Assembly (NCBI RefSeq): GCF_002920615.1
Contig: NZ_PQSU01000017.1
Location: 1-64,000, forward strand
Length of the DNA: 64,000 nucleotides
Reading direction: 5' to 3'
From: Streptomyces sp. Ru62
GTDB lineage: Bacteria; Actinomycetota; Actinomycetes; Streptomycetales; Streptomycetaceae
In this document: positions 1 through 6,959 of the stretch, piece by piece
Layout: the number at the start of each line of letters is the position of its first letter
Numbering within the stretch: the first letter of the stretch is position 1
Notes under the pieces: generated by a model
The model's input: the letters and a program-made list of their open reading frames with translations, nothing else
Told to the model about the DNA's origin: nothing
The model's database searches: none
Program-made: the position numbers and the translations under genes

Positions 1-249
1 AGCGCCCCCAACCTCGAGGCGTACCACGCACTGTGGGCCGAACCCGCCCCGGACGACGAACTGCGCCCCACAAGGGGCTGCTCCACTCCCACATTCCACG
101 GCTCCGCCGCCGACCTGATGGCAACCACCGCCACCCTGATCACCCTGCTGGGCATCCAGATGCGCCACCCCGTATCCGGGACCCACCTGTGCGCCCAGCC
201 CCACACCGGGACAGCCCCGGCACACCGCTTCATTCCGTACAGCGAGTAG
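1..249 (+). CDS. C-terminal fragment of an E1/ThiF-like protein (5' end outside window)
   Basis: The reading frame is open from the left edge and ends with TAG at 247-249, so only the last 82 residues are visible. They contain a GCSTPTFHGSAADL segment followed by a hydrophobic helix (ATTATLITLLG), which I recognise as similar to the C-terminal part of ThiF/E1-like adenylyltransferase domains. The nucleotide-binding core and catalytic Cys would lie outside the window. The next gene is an HNH-SAVED (Cap5-type) effector on the opposite strand, and in type II CBASS an E1-E2 protein (Cap2) ligates the CD-NTase to targets. A Cap2-type identity is therefore an inference from context; the fragment alone supports only 'E1-like'. 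Confidence 0.5.
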   Translation, partial: SAPNLEAYHALWAEPAPDDELRPTRGCSTPTFHGSAADLMATTATLITLLGIQMRHPVSGTHLCAQPHTGTAPAHRFIPYSE

Positions 250-448
250 GGAGCACTGCCCGCGTCTCTGGACCTGCGGCCCTGCATCCCCGGCAGGGCC
301 GTCAGCCCCTTGAGGCTGCCGGGCGTCGGCAAGACCCGCACCCCCAGCTCCGCTCCGGCCGAACTTGGCATACCCCGCCGCGGCCACACCTCCAAGCCCT
401 GATGAGAAGGCGCTCCACGGCGCCGCACGCCGGGCCGCCGTGTGCAGG

Positions 449-1663
449 TCAGCCGGGAACCTGCCCCACCTCCAAGGTGGGCATGTAGCTGCCCGCCAAG
501 CGCTCGTAGATCACGAGCTGCGGGTGCACCTGCGGATGGTGAGCACGGCCCAGGGCGATTGCCGCGGAGACGGGAACGGCAGGCAGGACATGCAGGCGGC
601 GCAGCGACTTTGCCTCCCTTTCCAGCCGCGCGAGAAGCGTCCGTAGCGTTTCCTCCATCTGTTGCAGTGACGCCCGGCACCGCAGTATGTCCGGACCGGC
701 CTGCGTGCCCACCGGGCTGACCTCGTAGCGGCGCAGCGCCGAAAGGTCCCGCGGAACCTCCGAAGGCGCGATGATCCCGGAGATGTTCATCACGACGACA
801 GCCTCGTCCCGGTCTTGCCCGGCCTGAACCGGATGCGCGGCGAACTCGGTCACCGGGCCGCTCTCGGCAGACCACACCCAGGACTGCTCGTGTCGGTGGC
901 GTTGGTAGATGTGCGTCGGCACGGTGTCGTCCAAGAGCGACCCGAGATAGACCAGCAATGGCAGACGCGCGAATCCGAACACGCTCAGATGCTGCACGGA
1001 TTCCCGCTCTATCCCTGGTCGCAGCCGGTTTCGGACCACGTCATCGATGACCGTGGTCGCCTGCCGATAGTAGTGACGGCTGGCCTCGGCGGCAGATTCC
1101 GCGTCCCAGGCAGCGGCTGCCTGCTCGCCGGGAATGTGCCGCAGATCTATCTCCACACCGTGCCGGGAGTAGGACTCCAGATACAAAGGAAACCGGCGGC
1201 CTGCCGTCACAGCGTCCGCAGCGGTCTCCCGCGACAGCTCGACGGCATTTCCGTGCACCGACCCCACCATCCGCACCACCGTGGTGGCCCTCTCCGGCCC
1301 CAACGCGGTCAGGTGCCTGACACGGTCCTCATGCTCCTGCTTCACACGGCGCAGCCACTCGACGGTGAAGACGTCCAGCGCGGCCTTCGCATCGATCTCC
1401 ATATGTTGCTGGGCACACAGCAGCATCAGATTGTCCGCCTCATCCCGCAACGCCTTCTCCAACAGATCCCCGCCGCGCGGCGAGCGCGGATCAGTGCTCT
1501 GCCCAACGATGTGCGCGACCTCCCCCAAAGGAAGCGTCCGTCCCGACATCGTCCCCTCCAGCAGGTACGCGTTGCACAGCATGCACCTGCCTCCACTGCG
1601 CACCCACACGGCGAGAACCGCCTTGGTTGAAAGACGGCTCCGCTTCCCGCCGCTCCCGCTCAT
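449..1663 (-). CDS. HNH endonuclease-SAVED domain protein, CBASS effector (Cap5-like)
   Basis: Predicted 404-residue nuclease that would degrade DNA when its SAVED domain binds a cyclic oligonucleotide made by a CD-NTase during phage infection. The N-terminal ~100 residues carry an HNH fold: a CxxC pair (C27, C30), H51 in the VAHIVGQ motif, N78 in DNLMLLC, and H87. The C-terminal part, from about residue 170, looks like SAVED, with the typical VYLGSLLDD and VVVMNISG strands. A five-codon longer start at 1678 is possible, but the ATG at 1663 has a good ribosome site (GGATGGAGG, 8 nt spacing), so I use it. The gene converges on an E1-like fragment, consistent with a type II CBASS locus. No CD-NTase is inside the window, so the full system is inferred. 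Confidence 0.8.
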   Translation of the reverse strand: MSGSGGKRSRLSTKAVLAVWVRSGGRCMLCNAYLLEGTMSGRTLPLGEVAHIVGQSTDPRSPRGGDLLEKALRDEADNLMLLCAQQHMEIDAKAALDVFTVEWLRRVKQEHEDRVRHLTALGPERATTVVRMVGSVHGNAVELSRETAADAVTAGRRFPLYLESYSRHGVEIDLRHIPGEQAAAAWDAESAAEASRHYYRQATTVIDDVVRNRLRPGIERESVQHLSVFGFARLPLLVYLGSLLDDTVPTHIYQRHRHEQSWVWSAESGPVTEFAAHPVQAGQDRDEAVVVMNISGIIAPSEVPRDLSALRRYEVSPVGTQAGPDILRCRASLQQMEETLRTLLARLEREAKSLRRLHVLPAVPVSAAIALGRAHHPQVHPQLVIYERLAGSYMPTLEVGQVPG

Positions 1664-2240
1664 CAGCACTGCCTCCATCCCTTCGCGACAGACCAGACGC
1701 TAGACGACACCTCCCCTGACACCAGGGAGATTTGACAAAGCGCGGCGCACCCTGGGAGTGCGGCTCCGCACGAGGGCGTGTCCGTGGCGGACCGATACGC
1801 GCCCGTAGTGGGCGTCGTCGAAAGCCTCAGCAGAGCTGCTGGCATATCCAGCCCCCGCTGCACCTGCGAGTCATGCGGGCGGTTGGACGCCAGCTGCGCC
1901 TCGACTTCACCCGGGCCCGGGGTGCCGGTCCTCATCGCGTCGGCGGCGCTCACTGACACCGACCACCTCGTGGCCGTGCCCTCACGTTCCTGATATGCCG
2001 TCAGGTAAGTCAGCGTTTCGTCAGCATCGGTCCTGGCGCGTTCCGCGAAGAGTGTTCAGGTAGGGGCGTGTTCGACGAGCCACAACAGCCTGGTTCGTAC
2101 GGAAGCCCAGGCAGGGAGCCGGCTCACCGAAGTGAAGCGATGTTCCTCACAATCTTCGACTCAGGCGCGTGCCAGTTGTAGGGTGATACCGCCCTTGACC
2201 TGCAGAAAGCTGGCAGGGAGCCGTCATACAGGAGTCCAAA
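1664..2240. other. 577-bp gap between CBASS effector and panD
   Basis: No convincing gene was found on either strand; the short open frames here lack ribosome sites and recognisable sequence. This is the junction between the accessory defence genes and housekeeping panD. It must hold the promoters of both divergent genes. A weak sigma-70-like pair, TTCGAC at 2155-2160 and TAGGGT at 2179-2184 (18-bp spacing), lies about 55 bp ahead of panD. No tRNA or obvious attachment-site repeat was seen. Confidence 0.5.
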
Positions 2241-2660
2241 GTGCTGCGTACTCTGTTCAAGTCCAAGATCCACCGAGCCACCGTCACCCAGGCCGACCTG
2301 CACTACGTGGGATCGGTGACCATCGACGCCGATCTCCTCGACGCCGCCGACCTGCTGCCCGGGGAACTGGTGCACATCGTGGACGTCACCAACGGCGCCC
2401 GGCTGGAGACGTACGTCATCGAGGGTGAGCGTGGGTCCGGGGTCATCGGGATCAACGGGGCCGCGGCCCACCTCGTCCACCCCGGCGACCTTGTGATCAT
2501 CATCAGTTACGCTCAGGTCACCGACGCGGAGGCACGTGCGCTGCGGCCCCGGGTCGTGCACGTCGACGCCGGCAACCGGATCGTGTCCCTCGGCGCCGAC
2601 CCGTCCGAACCGGTGCCCGGCTCGGACCAGCAGCGCAGCCCGCAGGCCGTAGGGGCCTGA
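2241..2660 (+). CDS. panD: aspartate 1-decarboxylase (pyruvoyl-dependent)
   Basis: Makes beta-alanine from L-aspartate for pantothenate and coenzyme A synthesis in the cytoplasm. The 139-residue product has the hallmark self-cleavage site Gly24-Ser25 inside the YVGSVTID motif; cleavage turns Ser25 into the catalytic pyruvoyl group. K9 and the RLETYVIEGERGSGVIGINGA core are conserved, and length is normal for the family. The GTG start at 2241 is supported by AGGAG at 2230-2234. A GNAT gene follows 23 bp downstream and could be co-transcribed; no other pan gene is nearby. Identification is secure. Confidence 0.97.
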   Translation: MLRTLFKSKIHRATVTQADLHYVGSVTIDADLLDAADLLPGELVHIVDVTNGARLETYVIEGERGSGVIGINGAAAHLVHPGDLVIIISYAQVTDAEARALRPRVVHVDAGNRIVSLGADPSEPVPGSDQQRSPQAVGA

Positions 2661-2683
2661 CAGGACGAGGACCAGGAGCGTGC

Positions 2684-3034
2684 GTGCCCATGAGCGAGAC
2701 CGAGATCCGCGACGACCGGGCGGCGGGCCGCCTGGAGGCTCTCGGCGACGGTGAAGTCGTCGGTCGCATCGAGTACTTCGTCCTGGAGGCACCGGAACGC
2801 GCCCTGGTCCCCGTCCACACCATTGTCGAGCCCGCCCACGAGGGCAAGGGCATCGCCGGATCGCTCGCCCGTGAGTTGTACGCCCTCGCCGAGCGCGAGG
2901 GCGTCCCGGTGGCCCCGCTCTGCCCGTACGTCGTGAAGTGGGCCGAACGGCACCCGGAGGCGGCCCCGCCGGCCGACCCCCGACTGCTGTCGGCCGCGAA
3001 GGACTGGCTGCGCGCCCACCCGGACCGCTTCTGA
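2684..3034 (+). CDS. GNAT-family N-acetyltransferase, small COG2388/YjdJ type
   Basis: A 116-residue single-domain acetyltransferase-like protein. The sequence VHTIVEPAHEGKGIAGSLA contains the acetyl-CoA pyrophosphate-binding motif A (EGKGIAG), and the C-terminal PVAPLCPYVVKWAERHPE matches the small YjdJ-like subgroup whose substrates are unknown. The GTG at 2684 has AGGAG five bases upstream; the ATG at 2690 (two codons in) is an equally possible start. It sits directly behind panD, suggesting one transcript, but no functional link to pantothenate is evident. Confidence 0.85.
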   Translation: MPMSETEIRDDRAAGRLEALGDGEVVGRIEYFVLEAPERALVPVHTIVEPAHEGKGIAGSLARELYALAEREGVPVAPLCPYVVKWAERHPEAAPPADPRLLSAAKDWLRAHPDRF

Positions 3035-3265
3035 TCGAGCGGCGGTCCGCCTGGGCCGGTTCGAGTGTGCGGTCGCCCATCGGGGCCGCCTCTCAGCGAG
3101 CGCCCGAGACCCCGGCCGCCGTCCGTCGGCAAGCGCCCGCTCAACGTACCGTCGGCCACCCGCCTGGACTCGATCGGTGCTGCTGTCGGGTGAGTGGCCG
3201 GGCGGCGGTCGGGTAGGCGGGGGAGTAGTCCAGAGGCGACGTCCCGTGACTGCCCGGAGGACACC

Positions 3266-3511
3266 ATGACGAACCCGCACCCCGACCCGGTACCGCCGGG
3301 CCCGACACCGGGTCCGGGCCCGACCCCGCCGGATCCTTACCCGAGCCCGGTCCCGACCCCGGAACCGGTCCCGCAGCCCACGCCACCCCCGCCGGGCCCC
3401 AACCCGAGCCCGCCCCCGCCCCACCCGGGCCCCCCGGAGCCGTCACCGTCCCCCATCCCGCCGGGCCCGGAGCCCGTACCGAATCCGGAGCCGGGGCCTC
3501 CGCTCACCTGA
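3266..3511 (+). CDS. small proline-rich protein (about half Pro)
   Basis: An 81-residue ORF composed almost entirely of Pro with Gly, Thr, Ser, Asn, Glu and Asp in PxP patterns (for example PTPEPVPQPTPPPPGP). It starts at an ATG with GGAGG five bases upstream, which is the main reason to believe it is translated. There is no signal peptide or membrane segment, so if made it is likely a disordered cytoplasmic polypeptide or a rapidly degraded one. Translation of such poly-Pro runs would depend on elongation factor P. Function is unknown, and a spurious ORF in GC-rich DNA cannot be excluded. Confidence 0.5.
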   Translation: MTNPHPDPVPPGPTPGPGPTPPDPYPSPVPTPEPVPQPTPPPPGPNPSPPPPHPGPPEPSPSPIPPGPEPVPNPEPGPPLT

Positions 3512-4049
3512 GGCACGGCAGGGGCCGGGCGCCTGGAACACAGGGGCGCCAGGCTCCCCCCGAGGGGCGCGGGACGGCACCGAGATGCGACTCAGCCGCG
3601 CCGAGCGGGCGCGACCAGCCACGCACAGCCTCCACCCGCGCCCTGATCGACAAGAAGAGGCAATTGAACCTGCCGGGCCCCGCGTAACCCGCCGAACCCG
3701 CCGAACCCGCCGGGCCCCGCATAGCCCGCCGAGCCCCGCCGAGCCCGCTCGGCTCCCGGGGCTCCCGCGCGAGCCCCTGCGTCCCGGGCGGGGTGGAAGG
3801 TGCGCACCGCCGAGACGGCCGAGACCACGAGCCCGCCGAGATCAGGAGTCCGCCGAATCCGCGGAGACCATGAGCCCGCCGAGACCAGGAGTCCGCCGAA
3901 CCCGCAGAGACCACGAGCCCGTCGGCGCCGGTGAGCCCAGGGAGACGCCGAGCCCACCAAGCCCGCCGAGCCCACCGATCCCCCCGAGCCCCCGAGACGA
4001 CCGAGCCCCGAAACCACCGAGACCCCGAGACCTTTCGTGCCCGGCCGCG
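3512..4049. other. 538-bp repetitive, gene-free gap
   Basis: Lies between the Pro-rich ORF and the 3' end of gnd. The stretch 3680-4030 is built from short units such as CCCGCCGA, including the 43-bp tandem repeat listed separately. Long open frames exist here only because the repeats avoid stops; none has a ribosome site or a recognisable product. An imperfect inverted repeat (GCCTGG/CCAGGC, about 3530-3553) may serve as a terminator. Confidence 0.5.
3821..3925. repeat. 43-bp tandem repeat, about 2.4 copies
   Basis: Copies begin at 3821, 3864 and 3907 with GAGACCAxGAGCCCG. The first two are nearly identical (differences at a few C/T and G/A positions) and the third is truncated. The period of 43 is not a multiple of three. 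It is embedded in a larger field of CCCGCCGA-like units and lies downstream of gnd, outside coding sequence. Confidence 0.75.
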
Positions 4050-5489
4050 CTACGCGGTCACCTCGCTCCGGTCACCGCCCCACAGCGTGTGGAACGAGCC
4101 CTCCCGGTCCACACGCCGGTACGTGTGCGCGCCGAAGAAGTCCCGCTGCCCCTGCGTCAGCGCCGCCGGCAGCCGTTCCGCCCGGAGTGCGTCGTAGTAG
4201 GCCAGGGCGGCCGCGAAACCGGGCGTCGGCACGCCCTGGCGGGTCGCCGCGACCAGCACCTCCCGCCAGTCGTCCTGCGCCTCGGCGATCTCGCGGGCGA
4301 ACGTCTCGTCCGACAGCAGGCTCGGCAGGTCGGCCCGGGTGTCGTACGCGGCGCGGATGCGGTCGAGGAACGCGGCCCGGATGATGCAGCCGCCCCGCCA
4401 GATCGAGGCCACCGCGCCCAGGTCGATGTCCCAGCCGTACTCCTCGCTGCCCGCGGCGATCTCGTGGAAGCCCTGCGTGTACGACACGATCTTGGACGCG
4501 TACAGCGCCTGCTCCACCCGGTCGGCGAAGGCGGCAGCCTCCGACTCGCTCAGCGGGGACGGCTTCGGTCCGACCAGCTCCCGCGAAGCGGCCCGCAGCG
4601 GCGCGTGACCGGACAGCGAGCGGGCGAAGACCGCCTCGGCGATGCCGGACACCGGAACGCCCAGGTCCAGCGCGATCTGCACCGTCCAGCGGCCGGTGCC
4701 CTTCTGCTCGGCCTGGTCCACCACGACGTCCACGAACGGCTTGCCGGTGGCCGCGTCCACGTGGGACAGCACCTCGGCGGTGATCTCGATCAGGTACGAG
4801 TCCAACCGGCCGGTGTTCCAGGTGCGGAAGATGTCCGCGATCTGCGCGGGCGCGTACCCGGCGACGTCGCGCAGCAGCTGGTACGCCTCTCCGATCAGCT
4901 GCATGTCGGCGTACTCGATACCGTTGTGGACCATCTTCACGAAGTGCCCGGCACCGTCGGGACCCACGTGCGTCACACACGGCGCCCCGTCCTCCGCCTT
5001 CGCGGAGATCTTCTCCAGCATCGGGCCCAGCGACCCGTACGACTCCTTCGAACCGCCCGGCATGATGCTCGGACCGTGCAGCGCCCCCTCCTCGCCGCCG
5101 GAGATGCCCGTGCCGACGAAGTGGATGCCCCGCTCGCGCAGCTCACGCTCCCGGCGCCGGGTGTCCGCGAAGTGCGCGTTGCCGCCGTCGATGATCATGT
5201 CGCCGGGCTCCAGCAGCGGGGCGAACTCCTCGATCACCGCGTCCGTCGGCTGGCCCGCCTTGACCATGATGACCAGCCGGCGCGGACGTTCCAGGGCCGC
5301 CACGAACTCCTCGGCGGTCTCGGCGGCGACGAAGTCGCCCTCGTCCCCGAACTCCTCCACCAGCGCCTTCGTCCGCGACACCGTACGGTTGTGCACGGCG
5401 ACCGTGTAGCCGTTGCGCGCGAAGTTCCGCGCGAGATTGCGGCCCATGACCGCGAGGCCCGTGACACCGATCTGCGCTGAAGTGCTCAT
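4050..5489 (-). CDS. gnd: 6-phosphogluconate dehydrogenase, decarboxylating (NADP+)
   Basis: Oxidative pentose phosphate pathway enzyme turning 6-phosphogluconate into ribulose 5-phosphate, CO2 and NADPH. The 479-residue length is that of the long (E. coli-type) form. Visible motifs are the nucleotide-binding GVTGLAVMGRNLA at the N-terminus, IDGGNAHF, the substrate signature GHFVKMVHNGIEY with catalytic Lys and Glu, and KGTGRW. A purine-rich GGGAGCAGGCGGT precedes the ATG. The gene stands alone, divergent from the muralytic enzyme at 5762, with the repetitive gap at its 3' end. Confidence 0.96.
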   Translation of the reverse strand: MSTSAQIGVTGLAVMGRNLARNFARNGYTVAVHNRTVSRTKALVEEFGDEGDFVAAETAEEFVAALERPRRLVIMVKAGQPTDAVIEEFAPLLEPGDMIIDGGNAHFADTRRRERELRERGIHFVGTGISGGEEGALHGPSIMPGGSKESYGSLGPMLEKISAKAEDGAPCVTHVGPDGAGHFVKMVHNGIEYADMQLIGEAYQLLRDVAGYAPAQIADIFRTWNTGRLDSYLIEITAEVLSHVDAATGKPFVDVVVDQAEQKGTGRWTVQIALDLGVPVSGIAEAVFARSLSGHAPLRAASRELVGPKPSPLSESEAAAFADRVEQALYASKIVSYTQGFHEIAAGSEEYGWDIDLGAVASIWRGGCIIRAAFLDRIRAAYDTRADLPSLLSDETFAREIAEAQDDWREVLVAATRQGVPTPGFAAALAYYDALRAERLPAALTQGQRDFFGAHTYRRVDREGSFHTLWGGDRSEVTA

Positions 5490-5761
5490 ACCGCCTGCTC
5501 CCTGGTTGCCTCGTGTACTACGGCTCCGTCAGTACGGGTCCTTGCCCATCCTGACGTGCCGCTACGGCGAGCGCACATCCGACCCGCCACGCATGTGTAC
5601 GCAGCGGGACCGCCGTCCGCCTCACTGACCGGCCCGTCGGATCAAACAAGGGCCGTTCCCGGCCACTTGGACCGCACGGGAGGCCGATTTCCTGTCTTGT
5701 CATGGCCTGTTCGGGGCGCTTACTTTTGCCGCTCCTGACGCATGCCGAGGGGATTTCGGAC

Positions 5762-6959
5762 ATGGCCGTACGCGGCCGGCACCGCCGGTACCAGCCGAAC
5801 AGGATCAACCGCGCCTCACTCACCGTCACGGCGGGCGGTGCCGGCCTCGCGATCCCGCTGGTCGCCGCCGGCACCGCGGACGCCGCCGACGTGGCGACCT
5901 GGAGCAAGGTCGCCGCCTGCGAGTCCAGCGGCAACTGGAGCATCAACACGGGCAACGGCTACTTCGGCGGGCTGCAGTTCACCCAGTCCACCTGGGAGGC
6001 CTACGGCGGCACCCGGTTCGCGCCGCGCGCCGACCTGGCCACCCGGGCCGAGCAGATCGCCGTCGCCGAGAAGGTCCTCGACGGGCAGGGGCCGGGCGCC
6101 TGGCCGGTGTGCTCGGTGCGGGCCGGGCTGACCCGGGGCGGACCCGCCCCCGACGTGCACACCGAGACCAGCTCCGCGCGCCCCGCGACAACCGGTTCCG
6201 CGCACTCCGGCTCAGCGAAGTCCGGCTCCACCCACTCCGCCTCCACCCACTCCGGCTCCGTCAAGGACGTGCAGCCGCAGACCACCCCGCAGTCCCGGGC
6301 CGGCCGGGCCGAGATGTACACCGTGGTGCACGGCGACACACTCTCCGGCATCGCCGGCGACCACCACGTGACGGGCGGCTGGCGCACGCTGTACGCGGCC
6401 AACCGCGCCACCATAGGCACCGATCCCGACCTGATCATTCCGGGGCAGCGGCTCAGCCTGAACGGCACCCCGACCCGCCCCGCGCCCCCCCAAGGCACCG
6501 AAGAAGAAGGCCCCTTCCGAGCACCCCACCACCCACCGGACGCCCCCGGCCCGGCACGCGCTCGTCGCCCCGGTGACCGCGTCCGTCGGCACCGGCTACC
6601 ACGTGGCGGGCTCGCACTGGTCGAAGGGCTACCACACCGGCGTCGACTTCCTCGTGCCGACGGGCACGTCCGTGAAGGCGGCGGCGGCCGGGCGCGTGGT
6701 GGCCGCGGGCTGGGGCGGCTCGTACGGCTATCAGGTCGTGATCCGGCACGTCGACGGCCGCTACACCCAGTACGCCCACCTGTCGGCCATTGCCGTGCGC
6801 ACAGGCCAGAGCGTCACCGCGGGCCAGCGCATCGGCCGCTCCGGCGCCACCGGGAACGTCACGGGCCCGCATCTGCACTTCGAGGTGCGGACGGGGCCCG
6901 GGTTCGGCTCGGACGTCGACCCGCTCGCCTATCTCCGGGCCGGCGGCGTCAGGATCTGA
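5762..6959 (+). CDS. secreted transglycosylase-LysM-M23 peptidoglycan hydrolase, broken by a frameshift
   Basis: Exported cell-wall enzyme with two cutting activities. Residues 1-42 are a signal peptide. Residues 43-120 form an Rpf-like transglycosylase domain (catalytic Glu54 in ACESSGNW, then GYFGGLQF). A Ser/Thr/His-rich linker follows, then a LysM domain from about residue 185 (MYTVVHGDTLSGIA). The M23 metalloendopeptidase domain (zinc ligands in GYHTGVDF and HLHFEV, 6600-6950) is in another frame. The frames meet at a run of seven C at 6485-6491: with six C the linker reads through as PPKAPKKKAPSEH and gives one 398-residue protein. ATG 5762 has GAGGGG upstream; the frame could also open at 5702, but that would push the signal peptide inward. 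Confidence 0.8.

Noticed and set aside
1663..1993. Short open frames on both strands upstream of the CBASS effector
   Set aside because: No ribosome sites, no recognisable sequence, and composition typical of shadow or non-coding GC-rich DNA.
2124..3424. Long minus-strand open frames over panD and the GNAT gene
   Set aside because: Arg/Gly/Pro-rich shadow frames of the plus-strand genes; no ribosome site or recognisable domain.
5490..5761. Possible ydaO (c-di-AMP) riboswitch upstream of the Rpf-like gene
   Set aside because: Expected because some Streptomyces rpf genes have one, but I could not find the conserved core elements by eye.
6573..6959. Separate M23 peptidase gene starting at an internal ATG/GTG
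   Set aside because: It would lack a signal peptide; joining to the upstream LysM half by a one-base change is far more sensible.
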